NCBI GenBank assembly: GCA_030280995.1
Contig: JASXTE010000017.1
Coordinates: 7,205,001-7,269,000, forward strand
Length of the DNA: 64,000 nt
Origin: Hemileia vastatrix
Taxonomy: Eukaryota; Basidiomycota; Pucciniomycetes; Pucciniales; Zaghouaniaceae
Direction: 5' to 3'
Numbering within the stretch: the stretch's first letter is position 1; every line of letters starts with the position of its first letter. The translations under genes were made by a program, and so were the position numbers. Below the pieces are notes generated by a model. The model was not told the DNA's origin and ran no database searches. It saw only the letters and a list, made by a program, of their open reading frames with translations. Shown one piece after another: positions 44,946 to 56,925 of the stretch.

Positions 44946-46584
44946 CTACTGGCCTCTCAAAATGGGCTTTGGTTTCACCACCTTAGGGCTTGATGCCTCT
45001 TGAGGTTCATTACCTTCATTCATAGGTTTCTTGACCACAGGAACTAAACCAGATCCATCACTTGTGACCCTGTCCCCACTGGGCTTTGGTAAAGAAGCCA
45101 AAGTAACATCCTTCTCAGAGTAAGAATCCAAATCCATTGGCATTGGATCCCCATTCAGATTATAGGCACCATAACTTGGTGGGCCCATATCTGCCATTCT
45201 TTTCTGCATTTTGTACAGCTCCTCCTTGCTTAACTTCCTCCTGGCTTCCACCTTTAAATCCACCTTGGGAGCCTTGGATTTAGGCTGAGCCTGTGTAGTG
45301 CTCTTGGGCCTACCCACTCTCCCAGAATCAACATCATAAACACCATCCAAAATTTCCCACCTTGACTATCCTTCACAAGAATACAACTCCAAACCACCAT
45401 AAGAAGTAGAAAAAGAGACCTTATTGACCTCCTTCCCTTTCCCCTTAACATCAAAATCCTTCATACCAGGAGACTTCCTCTCATCAGGAATCTACTCAAA
45501 CCTGGCCTCCTCTGATTGGGGCCACCCCTTCTCCTGACCAAATCCACAGGAGCCTTCACCTCACTGGACCTCACAAAAGAACTATCAGGGAACTTAAACA
45601 CCCTCCCATCAAATTCCACCTTTCCTCTGATACATCTCTGTTCAGAGACCAACAATCATTTGACTTGTCCCCCCTCCTACTAGAATAGGAGCATACTCAA
45701 GGATCACTACTACCACCAGCCCTCCTCTCAAAAGGCTTGGCCTGCTGTATTGGGGCCCTATTCACCTTCTGAGTCTCCTGCACAAAGATGTGCAACTGCT
45801 TGGTTAAATCCACCAGTTACTCCATAACTGGGTCCTTCTCCTCTTTAGAAACCTTCACCACCTTCTCCTCCTTCTTCACCTTAAATTCCTCTTCATCCAA
45901 ATCCTCACTGACTTTGCTGACATACTTGTCACACCCCTCCTGATAGTTGTCCGCAGACAATAGCTTCAAATGGGCCTCCACAGCCTCCTTCACCCTTTCA
46001 AAGGCAGGCAACTTTTGTTCCCCATTAGCCAGAGTCTTCCTCACCTCTTTCTTTGAAAGCTCCTTCAACACATCCATTCTGACATCCCTAGCCATGGAAG
46101 ACCAAAAAACATCCTTGGAAGCATTTTCATGTGCCAACTCCTCTACTTCCACCAAATACTCCACCACAGGGTCAAACTGCAACAGAAACTTCCTTTAAAT
46201 GTACAGGTTACCCACACCACCATAAGATTTTCATTCACTGACCACCTTATTCAGATCCACCATAGTAAATCTGACCCCCCATCTATTCACCATCTCCCTA
46301 CACAACAACTTCCAATCCCTCTTCTTGTAACCAGACATTTCTACCACCTCCTTCTTCACTGTCCTATCCCCAATGAAGAAAATGATTTGCTTCACGATAT
46401 CCAGGTAATAAGCACCATCTACCCCAGTAGCAGCCTCATTATTCTCCAAAAACTACTTCACATCTTCCCCATCAAACTTGGTCCCATCTCAAGTTTTAAT
46501 CCTAACACACTCCCTAACCACCACAGCAGGAGGGCCTCCCTCTCCACTGATAGTCACCAAAGGAATAGAGGAACCAGAAGCCAT
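44946..46584 (-). pseudogene. gag: gag of B2, decayed
   Basis: ATG 46584 opens MASGSSIPLVTISGEG, close to the MSSSAVASGSS start of gag A. Capsid-like pieces at 46449-46231 and 46182-45817 (FDPVVEYLVEVEELAHENAS, VEAHLKLLSADNY). The knuckle is unclear near 45680. The C-terminal part (45350-44946) carries MADMGPPSYGAYNLNGDPMP. Several stops and frameshifts. Confidence 0.82.
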
Positions 46585-46698
46585 ACCTCCAAACCAAAAT
46601 CACCAAGTTGAAAAAAAAACCTCTACCAAAGGGCCAACCAAAGATAACAAGGACTCCCAAGAACTAGAAGGTCCTTCCCCCATGTCGAGCACCCAAAA

Positions 46699-47577
46699 TG
46701 TAGACAATCCTATAGTACTAGCTATAGGCCCTGACCAAGAGAGTTGGAGGATACCCAGAGAGAGAATCCCCTGTCCCTTTAGAAAAGTAAAGTGAGATTT
46801 ACCTACTAAAGTAAATTGAGTCTTAATTGCTAAAACCCCTTTTTAACACACTTGACTGTCTGATCAGTCAAGGAAGTAGTCCCCAGACAGACTACCACAT
46901 CAAAGAACTGAAATGTAGATCAATGTCCACACCAGAGAAAGCAAGATACTTGATGTAGGTTGCAAAGCTACACCAGAGACAGCAAGATACTTAATAAAGC
47001 TTGCAAGACTATACCAGAGAAACAGTGACAAGAGTTGAGGTCAAGTAAGAACTAAGCTTTTCACAACCCAGCCAAAAGATGCCACAAAGCACACAAAAAC
47101 AGTGAAGCACAGAGATTCAAGATATACCAGATGGTTAATGATAAACAAGAATTCCCTTTTACTTGCTTAACTCTCACACACACAGACTACCCTGGCCTTT
47201 TCCCAGCCAAATCCAGCTTTCCCACCTTCCTAAATGCATAAAAGTGCCTTTAGGAACTTCCACATGCACAGATGGGCAGCACCTTTTGAGCCCTTAAATG
47301 CCCAAAAAAACCCATAAACACCCTCTAAAACAACAAACAACAGTAACTACACTTAAAAACAAGCTAATCACACACAACACATACCAAAATGAAGAGAGAA
47401 AAAAGAGCATTAAGCTGAAACATAATAAGTGACCCTAGATTAGGCCTCCAAAATCACAACTAATTACCTAACATCTAACAAAATACCAATAACAACACCA
47501 TAACCCCAACTATACCCTACATACCAACCACCCCCAAATACGCACTCCAAAGGCCTACCCAGCTTTGGACAACCACA
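46699..47577 (-). repeat. 5' LTR of B2
   Basis: Opens TGTAGACAATCCTATAGTAC, as do the other B LTRs, but diverges strongly afterwards and is shorter (~880 bp); the end is set at ACAACCACA by analogy. The adjacent PBS on the left (46680-46695) is a corrupted form of the TGGCGCC site. Confidence 0.7.
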
Positions 47578-48684
47578 ACATTACATTTTTTTATACTGTA
47601 TTAAATCCAATTTTTAGTGAAACAAGAATATTATACTATTTGTGACATACAATTCTTTATACTTAGTTAATATAGTTTAAAACAATATTGAGTACATAAA
47701 TTAACTACTTGTACTTGTACTAGTATAGTAATTATTGAAATTTAAACAAGTAAGTATTTTAATAAAATCACTATGTTATTAAAATAATGAAGTTAAATAT
47801 TTACTTGTTTTAATCAATTAATTAATTTATTTATGTATTTATTTATTAATTGATTTATGAGCCCCATTGTGAGTACAAAGAGTGCTCAATAACTTCTTAT
47901 TGTAAAGTATTTTATTTTTATGATTTGATATATATAACTAAATAATTAACTAATTACATTATAAGTTGATGTTATTATTTATAATAATTTGTAATTATTC
48001 AATTATTAATTTATAATCATTAAGTGCATAAAAACAAGCGAACGTTTTTATAGAATATTTTTATATTTTATTTAAATGAATATAAAGTATGTATAATAAT
48101 AAAAGTAACATAACAATTTGTTTTAAAAGAATAATGTTATATGATTTTATTTTAATATAATCTTTAATTTGTATATATTTAAATTCAATTTGTCTCTTAT
48201 TGTATTTTAACATGAGATTTTACTTGACTCTCAGTATAGCCTGGCTGACAGGTTTTGTAAAGCACCAGGTACCAGGGTTAAAGTTAGGATATGGAGGGAG
48301 AAAAATGGGAAATTTGATAGTAGTGGTCATACAATGTCTTTTGAGGTTATTGTATAAATTTAGTGAAAGAGAAACAAGTGGGTATACAAAATAGAAAGCA
48401 GAAAACACTATCTAGACATCTAGATAGCTTTTCGTTACCTTGAGTAATGGTTGAACTAATTTAAGCCTTATTGCAACATCAGATTAAATGAGTTAAAGAC
48501 TAATCAATTATTTTACATGTATCGGTATATATTTGTGTTGTGGATTTCACAGTCTTGGTGTTTGAATGAGTCATGCAAGATGTGTTGAGTGGTGTGGCAG
48601 AAAGGACGCTATGCAAAGTGATCAAAGGCGAAGTCTGATGGGCCTCAAACTTTGGCAGGTCGACGATCACCCTGTGCCACCACG
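47578..48684. other. AT-rich intergenic region upstream of the Pil1 gene
   Basis: Very AT-rich to about 48200, then mixed composition. Short frames (48200-48394) have no coding signature. Base composition rises in GC at about 48640, just before the Pil1 start. Confidence 0.6.
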
Positions 48685-49883
48685 ATGTCCCATCCTCCGG
48701 CCTCGAGTTCAGCTCCTTCCAAAGGCTCGACGACGGCGAGATTTGGCGGGATGCTGTCCTCGCTAGCCGAAAAGGCTCACAGTCAACTCAGCAGTTTCCA
48801 CGTGACCGAAATTCCGCACAGTCTGCGTCATGCTCAGGCCGCATTCGATCCCCGCCAGTCGTAAGTGTCCGCGCATTTGCAGATTCAGTCCTGCGATCGA
48901 GCTGACGTCATTTCTTGGCACCCAGGCTTTACACGCTCAAATTGCAGCTCATGATTAAGGCACACAAGGGCGTCATTGTCGACTTTGGGTCTCTTGGGCG
49001 AGAGTATCATTCATTCTCAAAGCAGATCTATCTTTGGGCCAAGGAACAGGACGGAGAGGATCTGCAGGATGTTGGTGACAGGTTGGCTCCATTCCTCTGT
49101 ATCTGCCAAAATATTCCGCTGAATAGAATGGTTGGCGTTCAGACTGGCCTATCTGACCTATAAAACCGGCGATTTGCAGCACGATTATGCCAACCAACTT
49201 GAGGCTGCTCGCGCAGACTTGAAAGACATCCGTAACTTCGAGGTCTGTCATCTTCCTTGTTTTTGCTCCCACTTCTCCATCGGGTGTTGACTTTGACTTG
49301 GCAATCATTAGAATGAACTCACTAAAAACGTATGTTAGCCCATTTATCAAGTGTCTTTCTTTTTGACTTCATCCTCATCCCTCTATCTAACAATCTTCAA
49401 TCATTTTTTAGAGAGACCGCCGTAAACTCCTTGAAACCCAAATCGCTAAACTAAATGCTGATCCAAAACACAAGGCTGACCATCAATCTAGGCTCAACAC
49501 TCTCAATCAAGAACTTAATTCCGTTATTCAAGAATCTTCTACATTTGAAGCCTCTTTGGAAGCTTTGAAGCGTCGAAAACTTCTCAAATCTTACAAAGCT
49601 CAATTTCAAGCCATGAGGGTTTTGGGTGAGAAAATGGCCATGTTGGCTGGTTATGGCGAATTGTTGATGGACGAATTGGATGATTCAAAGATTCAAAGCC
49701 CTAATGCTCAGTATGATGGTAAAGAAAGAACTGCATGGATTCGTGGTGCGGTAGCTGACAGTTTAGATGGCTACGCCGGTCCGCTCATACCGTCGCCTCA
49801 ATTAGGCGGTGCTCCCACTGGTTTGCTGGTTACAACTGACACTCCATCACACTTGAATCGAACCAAGTCGGATACTAGGTTAG

Positions 49884-49922
<39 letters not shown>

Positions 49923-50520
49923 ATATTTTATCTCGCTCAATATAAATAATCGTATGTTTACCAACTAACTTTGAGAAATCGAACTCTAATTCTTCAGATC
50001 TTTTGGTGAAACTCATCGTAATGAGCTCGCCAGCATGTCCACTCCATCACTATCAAGCGGTCTAGACAGCATTCGACCAAATTTTCCTCATGCTCCTTGT
50101 AGATCACCTGGTTCTGCATTTGATCCACTTTCAGGAAGCACTTTAAATCATACACCGATCACCATGCCTATTGAGTCGCCTTTCTCTTCCTCAAATGCGC
50201 CTCATCTGCCGTCCAGGCCACTTGTTGCAGGGTCTCCCAACAGATCTGAGCCTGTTGAAGACCCAATTGCTGTTCATCCGCCAGTAGGCGACGAGCCAAC
50301 TGTAGTAGACGTTGGAGGTAAGGTGCTGACAGGGATAGGTGGGCCTTCTACAGGGCAGTTTCCTGTTAGAAACAAACCTGTTAGTAAAGCGGAAGAAGCC
50401 GGTATCACATCCACCGGTACTGATGCGCAAAGATCATCTGAGGGTGCAAACGTTTCGCATGGTTCTACACAGGATGAAAGTTTGCCTGCGTATACTCCTC
50501 AAGATGATGGTCACCATTGA
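48685..50520 (+). CDS. PIL1: Eisosome core protein of the Pil1/Lsp1 family
   Basis: Pil1 and Lsp1 are BAR-domain proteins that build eisosomes, furrow scaffolds under the fungal plasma membrane. My model has six exons: 48685-48860, 48926-49081, 49143-49242, 49312-49329, 49412-49878 and 49998-50520, joining in frame to 479 codons. The start is the first ATG in frame (48685). Family features: AQAAFDPRQS near the N-terminus, KQIYLWAKEQDGEDLQDVGD, RLAYLTYKTGDLQHDYA, DLKDIRNFENELTKN, RDRRKLLETQIAKLN and MAMLAGYGELLMDELDDS; the BAR region spans about residues 40-290, followed by a Ser/Pro-rich tail as in other members. Intron 2 has a weak donor (GTTGGC) but restores the conserved RLAYLTYK reading. 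Intron 5 holds a ~36-nt T-run. No stop or frameshift is seen: the only clearly intact host gene here. Confidence 0.93.
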
Positions 50521-50910
50521 GAATACGTAATCTGAGTTCAAAGCCAACAACCAAGCTCGCGATCGCTGACTCAAATCTTGTTTGTGGCTTTGTTTTTCAA
50601 ATTAATATTGATTATGTATGATGTAATGCTACTTCAACAGGAACAGTTTTTCAAAAAACGAACAACAAAAACAGATCAAGAACCAAACTTTTAAAGATAC
50701 TGCAGCCATATATTAATGTCTTGCCCCAAGAGATGAAATTCATGTCCAGTATGAAATTTATCCTGCTTTAATTAGTTTTGCTTGTTGTTGGTTAGCCTTG
50801 TAATACTACTCTACTAGAGATATGAAATTTATTCAAAGCAAAAAATTTATCAGATCAAGGGTTGATCATTATTATACGTACACATGACTCTAGTATTGCA
50901 CTATCAGCAT
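50521..50910. other. Downstream region of the Pil1 gene
   Basis: No gene. Probably the 3' UTR and intergenic DNA; no poly(A) signal can be singled out. Confidence 0.5.
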
Positions 50911-50916
50911 TTGAGC

Positions 50917-51060
50917 GACGTTACACGTGTAACGTCATCCAGACGATCAACGAATGTGCGCACTTCAACCCACGCACAATGTGTAACGTCATTTGCGCCA
51001 TTTTGCATTAACTCAATTCATCTGCGCTCTGTGGAATCCAATGTCACATTGTGTAACGTC
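50917..51060. promoter_or_regulatory. 20-bp perfect palindrome and two further GTGTAACGTC half-sites
   Basis: GACGTTACACGTGTAACGTC at 50917-50936 is a perfect inverted repeat. The half GTGTAACGTC recurs at 50981-50990 and 51051-51060, the last two preceded by CAAT or CATT. CG-rich for this AT-rich context. Could be protein-binding sites or the end of a small transposon. Confidence 0.6.
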
Positions 51061-51159
51061 TTTTTGAACATGTGCAATGTCTATTGTGATCTGTGTAACA
51101 CCAATTTGAGTATCATACACCACGCAATATTTGGGAGGGACTTGCTAGCAAGTCTTCAA

Positions 51160-51245
51160 CATGAAGTCAGATGGAACTCAGATGGAACTCAGACTGAACA
51201 CAAACTGAACTCATACTGAGCTTTATTTTGAACTCAACTTGAGCT
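51160..51245 (+). repeat. Degenerate short repeats of GAACTCAGA type
   Basis: About eight imperfect copies of a ~10-13 bp unit (GATGGAACTCA, GACTGAACACA, AACTGAACTCA, GAACTCAACT). Confidence 0.6.
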
Positions 51246-52298
51246 CTTTACCAGGGATGGATGATTCTTTACTGAAAGGATTGTGAGATTTGAATGCAAA
51301 ATTAATATCAAGATGCAAAGGAGAACTTAATAATCTGATTAATTCAAAGTATTTTTTCAATGAAACATACTTCAATGTTAATTTTGGATTGAACATGATC
51401 AATCAAAGGGTTAAAAACAAGTTACATTATTCATTTCAAACATATATCACTATTCACCTGTTTAATGATTTCATTAATTTTTTAATTTTTTTCATTTTTT
51501 TTATTTATTTTTTATTTATTTATTTATTTATTTTTTATTTTTTTTTTTTGGAAAACAAATAATAGACAATCAGAGACTTATTTTATTGAAAATTTATGTT
51601 AACTCAGAACTTGAAACTTTGATTATCAAATTAAAACTTTGAAAACGCATGTTATCTTCAATGTATATGAATAAGTTTTAATTATGCAATATATTTATTT
51701 TCAGTTCAATGGAGTTATCTAAAAAAAAACCCATTAAAATCATAAAAAAATCTTAAATTTTATATCCTAGAATACAGTTGAAAACACACATCACTAAAGA
51801 AATCAAATATAAGACTTTGTTCTTTCCTAATTTCTGACTCAATGAATGACTCTCAAACCTTCTTTAAACTAACCAATAATTGAGACATTATTTAATTATC
51901 TTTCTTAATGGAAGTCTAATTCTTATGATAGTAGAGTTTAATGAAGTTTTTGAGGTTTGTAAATACAAAAAGATGTTGAAAAGTAAATTAAGCTGATTCA
52001 TGCCTTTTTTTAACTTCAATCCATTCCTCAATTACTAAGTGATTCCATACAATCAATTTATTAAAAGAAATAGATAGCTAATCATGGAGCTTTTTGTGAT
52101 ATATTTTATCTTCATTTCATAAGCATAATATGAGCTGGTAGAGTTAACTCATGAATTGAAAAAAAAAAATCACTACTTGGTAAATTTTTAATGTGACAAA
52201 AAGACATTTCAACAAAATTAAAAATTTTAAAGATAAAATAAATATAAATATATAAATGTCTTCAAACTGTCATTTTTAACCTAAAGCATGCATGAATA

Positions 52299-52349
<51 letters not shown>

Positions 52350-52673
52350 GGATAATAAAATTGTTCACCTGGCAATATGAACCACATTTTTTTTTAAATT
52401 ATTTCTCATGTGAAAAGAGGTTTTTAAACTTTAATTTTAGATCATATCATTTTTTCAAGGACTCTTTCAATCATGTGGAAGGGGTTTCTTTTTTTATCAT
52501 TCTATCAGTTTCTTATTGATGATCTACAATATGACATCTATGTTGTACAAAAGATACAATGTCCTTTTTTAGTTATTCACATGGGGAAAAAACTAGCATT
52601 AAAAGGATTAAATTTGGGTTAATATGAAACTTATTACATATTCTAAATTAAAATATATAATACTTCACTTTTA
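51246..52673. other. AT-rich stretch without a gene
   Basis: Contains T-rich tracts at 51470-51550 and 52316-52348 (the latter after an (AT)n run). Open frames here are low-complexity. Confidence 0.6.
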
Positions 52674-53062
52674 TCAGCCTAGGTATCCCCAGGACTGAGT
52701 ATTTCTTATGCTTATAATAAGATAACCTTTATTACATTAATCTTATAAGTAAAAATTATGGTTATAATACTTATATGTATGGTTATTATGCTTATATATA
52801 TATTTATTACACTATTAAATGACTTATATAAGTTTTTATATAGCTTATCCATAGCCTTATAATACTTGTCAAGGTGTTAATGGAGTCATAATATACTTAT
52901 CTTAAGTGATATTAAGTAATTATAGACATACATAAGCTTATATGTATCATAAACCTCATTTTCAGTGAGATATGTAGTTATATTATGTATATATAGGTCT
53001 ATAAGCAGGTTTCAACCTCTAAATAGCCTATAAGCTTTATTTTTCTGCTTATTTTAGGTCAT

Positions 53063-53348
53063 ATGGACATATTCAATGGACTCACAATGCCTACACAAGC
53101 ATATACACCTTTTTCAGGCGCATATATCCAGTTTTGGACAACTTAATCTGATTCCCTTGATGGATTTTCACAGATTTTTTGGTTGGGATATGATTACTGT
53201 GTTAATATGGATGCTGGGAGATGTTATTGGGGGCTTGGATAGGTTGATTTGGGTCCTTTATATGCTTTGGGTTTCATTCTATACTCTTTGGATGAGTTAT
53301 TTTACCTGTTTCTTTACGGTATCTGCTTTTATCTGTTTTCTCTATTGA
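53063..53348 (+). pseudogene. Left-arm copy of an unknown small ORF
   Basis: MDIFNGLTMPTQAYTPFSGA, preceded by TTTTAG as if an exon start; a frame change near 53132 leads into LIWMLGDVIGGLDRLIWVLY. Function unknown; homologous to 54454-54224 on the other strand. Confidence 0.35.
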
Positions 53349-53667
53349 TGGTATGGGTTTATGATATCATTAATTGTGATGGAGGGACCTTACTGGAGGT
53401 CTAGATATTAAAACTGCTCAAAGAGGATGCCATTGGGAGGTGATGGGCCCTCACAGTGCTGTAATTTCCAGGGAGAGCAGTGACATCATCTGGATTGAAG
53501 TTCTGTGCACTCCAGTGGATTTTGGTATAAGTAAGGGAGAATTTGACCAGTTGTTGATCATCAATTACTTACTAAAATTTAAATAAAAATTATAACACAA
53601 TTATTATCATATAGAAATATATTTTAAAGCATTTATAAATTGATATTATCTTTACATTAGCTATAAC

Positions 53668-55032
53668 TGTCAGTCTATCTAGTATATAAGTATAATTTAA
53701 TAGTATTTATTAATGGTCCTACTACTTATTGATAAATTATTTAGTGATTAAACCTCAGGGGAAGACTAATAAAATAGTTATACTCAATTTAAACTCACAA
53801 TACTTGGATTTAAATGCATGCTAATGGTGGAAAATAGATAAATAGAATATAGTCATAGCTTATATAATGATAATATCAATTTATAAAGGCTTTATAATAT
53901 ATTTATAAATTATAATAATTGTGTTTAAATGTTTAATTGGATTGTAGTAAGTAAGTGATGTCTAATAACTGTCAATATTCTCCCTTACTTATACCAAAAT
54001 CCACTGGAGTGCACAGACCTTCAATCCAGATGATGTCACTGCTATCCCCAGAAATTACAGCACTGTGAGGGCACATCACCTCCTTATGGCGTCCACTTCA
54101 AGCAGATTCAACACACAGACCTCCAGTAAGGACCCTCCATCACAATTAATGATAACACAGACCCATACCATAAATAGAATAAACAGATCAAAGCAGATAC
54201 CATAAAGAAACAGGTAAAATAACTCATCCAAAGAGTATATAATGAAACCCAAAGCATATAAAGGAAACAAATGAAATATCCAAGCCCCCAATAACATCCC
54301 CAAGCATCCATATTAACCCATCAATGACCTCCCAATCTATAAATCTGTGAATATCCATCCAAGGAAGCAAATTAAGTTGTCCAAACTGAGTGTATGAGCC
54401 TGAAATAGATGTATATTCTTCTTTAGGCATTGTGAGTCCACTGAATACGTCCATATGACCTAAAATAAGCAGAAAAAGAAAGTTTATAGGATATTAAGAG
54501 GCTAAAACCCACTTATAAACCTAAATATACATAATATACTGCATATTTCACTGAATATGAGATTTATGTATACATATAAGCTTATATATGTCAATAATTA
54601 CTTATTATCACTTACAATAAATATATTATGACTCCATCAAAGCCTTAATAAGTATTATTAGGCTATGGATAAGCTATTTAAACTACTATTATTTTTATAA
54701 TAGTGTAATAATTATATATATATGTAATATAATCATATATATTATTGTTTTAACCATATTTTTAAGATATAAGCTCAATGTAGTTAAGGTTATCTTATTT
54801 TAAGTATAAGAAATACTCATTCCTAGGGATATCTAGGCTGACAATAACTATATTTTATTAACCTATTTTCCACCACTAGCATGCACCAATCCAAATATTG
54901 TGAGTTAACACTGAGCATAACAATTTTATTAGTCTTCCCCTGAGGTTTAATCACTAAATGATTTATCAATAAGTAGTTGGACCATTAATATTTACTATTA
55001 AATCATACTTAGATACTAGAATACACTGACAG
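53668..55032. repeat. ~185-bp inverted pair flanking the right arm
   Basis: 53668-53850 and 54846-55032 are inverted copies sharing TTAGTGATTAAACCTCAGGG and a GCATGC...GTGGAAAATAG tract. They make the order arm, centre, inverted arm, inverted centre. Confidence 0.7.
54224..54454 (-). pseudogene. Right-arm copy of the unknown small ORF
   Basis: A 76-codon open frame: MDVFSGLTMPKEEYTSISGS, YTQFGQLNLLPWMDIHRFI, LIWMLGDVIGGLD, ending in hydrophobic sequence. The better-preserved of the two copies. No recognised domain; could be an exon fragment captured by the foldback element. Confidence 0.4.
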
Positions 55033-55187
55033 CTTTCATGATGCTCAAATATAAACTAAATAAAATGGTTCAGGTAACTGAGTTTTGAAACATTTTATTA
55101 CAACATTTTAACCAGACAGATTTTTATCTCTCTTTTTTTATGTTTTCAACCTCTTAATCTTTTTTATAGTAACAAACCAGTTTCATC

Positions 55188-55737
55188 ATGCCCCCCCAGA
55201 AAATCTAACACTCAAAAGGTAACTCAAAAAAATGCTACATCACAAAGGTCTTCCTGTAATGCAAGCCAATCACCTGAGAAATCAAAGTCTGGACAGCAAA
55301 AAAAAGGAAGATTGTCTCATCATCATCAACTTCCTCAAAATTAATACAAATCATGATGCATGTTTTGGAAGTGAGAAGTTAACTCAAATCAGATTTCCAC
55401 CTTCATCAAAGGTCAATGGCTTCTTGTTAATGGGAAATGAATTAAAAAAGAAAAAAACATGGAGAATCAACATCAATCCTAAGCAAATGAAGGAGAGGTT
55501 CAAAAGTTATTAATCAAAAAATAAAAGGGCTCATTTGGCTTCCACTTTCAGTGGCTTTTTAATTGATGATAATGATTTGGAAATTGGAATTACTACTGTT
55601 TCAAAAAAGCTCAATGTTATGTGTCCTTACTATGGGGGAATGGATAATCTTTTTGATTCCCAAGTTGATTTCAACCCTTTATTTATACACAATAAAACTA
55701 AGGGTATACCCTCTACTTCTTTAACCATCCAATAATC
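55188..55737 (+). pseudogene. Wrecked paralogue of the gene at 57178
   Basis: ATG 55188 opens in a run of C and a frameshift follows. Recognisable blocks are DCLIIINFLKINTNHDACF, FPPSSKVNGFLLMGNELKKK, INPKQMKERFKSY (then a stop at 55511), and GFLIDDNDLEIGITTVSKKL, MDNLFDSQVDFNPL, which align in order with 57290-57670. Exons 2 and 3 of the paralogue are absent. At least two frameshifts and a stop. Confidence 0.7.
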
Positions 55738-56796
55738 ATCCTGACACATCTTATTGGCCAGTCGTCTATAAAAAAGAGGAGAAAGAAGGAGAAACGGAGA
55801 GCAGGAAAAAAAAGGTAATATAAAGCGGATTGAAATAAAATAATAAAGTGCTATAATTATTTCAAAAGGGAGGAAACGAGTAGACTATAAGTACTTTATA
55901 CAACAGTGAGGTTTAATAAATTTTAATATAATTAGTTAATAAGTATATATTTTTAATGCACGGTAAACACTGTTATTATTATTAGACTTATTTCAGCCTT
56001 AAATTATGTATATGAAATTTAAATTAGATTTATAATACTAATACTAATAATAATAAACTTATTATATTAAGAATATATTCAAGATTGAGTGTATAAAAAT
56101 GATGGGCTAAAGGGGATTACCCAAGGCCCTTTTTTAGACCAGGGGACCTCTGAAGCGCCACAAATCAGTATATACAAAATAGTAATAGGCTAAAACAAGA
56201 ATATAAAAGAATAGAAATGAAATATAGATATTAAGAGAAAAACATGAAACAATTAACTAAACCCATGAATAAGTAACTAGTTTTCCCACCATAATTTCCC
56301 AACCCAGTTAATTAAAATAGTGAGTAACTAAGTAAGCCTGAAACATAAGAACTGTGAGAAAAAGAATCCAAAACAGATATTAAAGTAGGATGTAAAGGGT
56401 TTAATTAAAACAATTAGAATTATTTTGACACCAAAATTCATGTAATCAATTCAATTCAGTATAAAGCAATTTTAATTAATTTTTTTAATTATTTAATTAA
56501 TTCAATAATCAATTTAAATGTAACATATAGTTAATTTAATGATATTTCTGATTTAAAGTGAGAGTTTTAATACCATATTATTAAATAATTGTTATAATTT
56601 ATTTACTAATCTTACTGACCCAATTAAGGGTCAAAAAAAAGCATCGAATATTATTGTTTAATAATGTATGAAAAAGGTTTATTTAATATAAAAATTTAAT
56701 TACATTATCAGTCAATTTTACACTTATAGTTATAATATATGTTTATAATAAATTAAGTATAAATTTGTATATATTAGGCAGTATCAATGTTGACAG
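55738..56796. other. AT-rich stretch without a gene
   Basis: No coding frame and no repeat of other parts of the window recognised. Confidence 0.55.
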
Positions 56797-56871
56797 ATCC
56801 GCAATTAATTTAATTGCGGATAATCTGCATACCCCAATTATCTTCCGCAATTATTTTTGCTAATAATTGGG
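56797..56871. repeat. Two adjacent palindromes
   Basis: ATCCGCAATTAA and its perfect inverse around one central T (56797-56821), then CCCAATTA...TAATTGGG (56833-56871). May be the end of a small foldback or a cruciform-forming site. Confidence 0.6.
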
Positions 56872-56925
56872 TTATTAGACACTTTATGTGTCAATGTTCA
56901 CCTCTTATCCGACATTTTTTTACTC

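Larger units (their letters stand above)
34375..47577 (-). mobile_element. Ty3/gypsy element B2, minus strand
   Basis: Internal region 35399-46698 with gag (46584-44946), protease (44928-44220), pol (43695-40148) and a 4.7-kb 3' region containing two antisense ORFs and the hairpin blocks. 5' LTR 46699-47577; 3' LTR is the middle LTR. It has no nested insertions, so it supplies the empty-site comparisons for B1. All genes are broken. The internal sequences of B1 and B2 are alike in order and protein but clearly diverged at the DNA level. Confidence 0.82.
52674..54841. mobile_element. Foldback element with ~1-kb inverted arms
   Basis: Arms at 52674-53669 and 53851-54841 are diverged inverted copies, beginning TCAGCCTAG-GTATCCCC on the left and mirrored on the right. 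The 180-bp centre (53668-53850) is itself repeated in inverted form just outside the right arm (54846-55032). Each arm encodes the same peptide outward-in (left on +, right on -): MDxFxGLTMP near the start and LIWMLGDVIGGLD. No transposase is recognised. The outer end recurs at 62525. Confidence 0.6.

Noticed and set aside
46690..47580. Target duplication around the three-LTR array
   Set aside because: CCCAT on the left and ACATT on the right do not match convincingly whichever LTR end is used.
48200..48408. Short ORFs on both strands in AT-rich DNA
   Set aside because: No motif, no repeat, and mutually antisense.
48566..48766. Arg-rich ORF overlapping the Pil1 start
   Set aside because: Different frame from the Pil1 exon 1; only the 48685 frame splices into the conserved BAR domain.
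49798..50016. Poly-Lys ORF opposite the Pil1 gene
   Set aside because: Produced by the intronic T-run read on the other strand.
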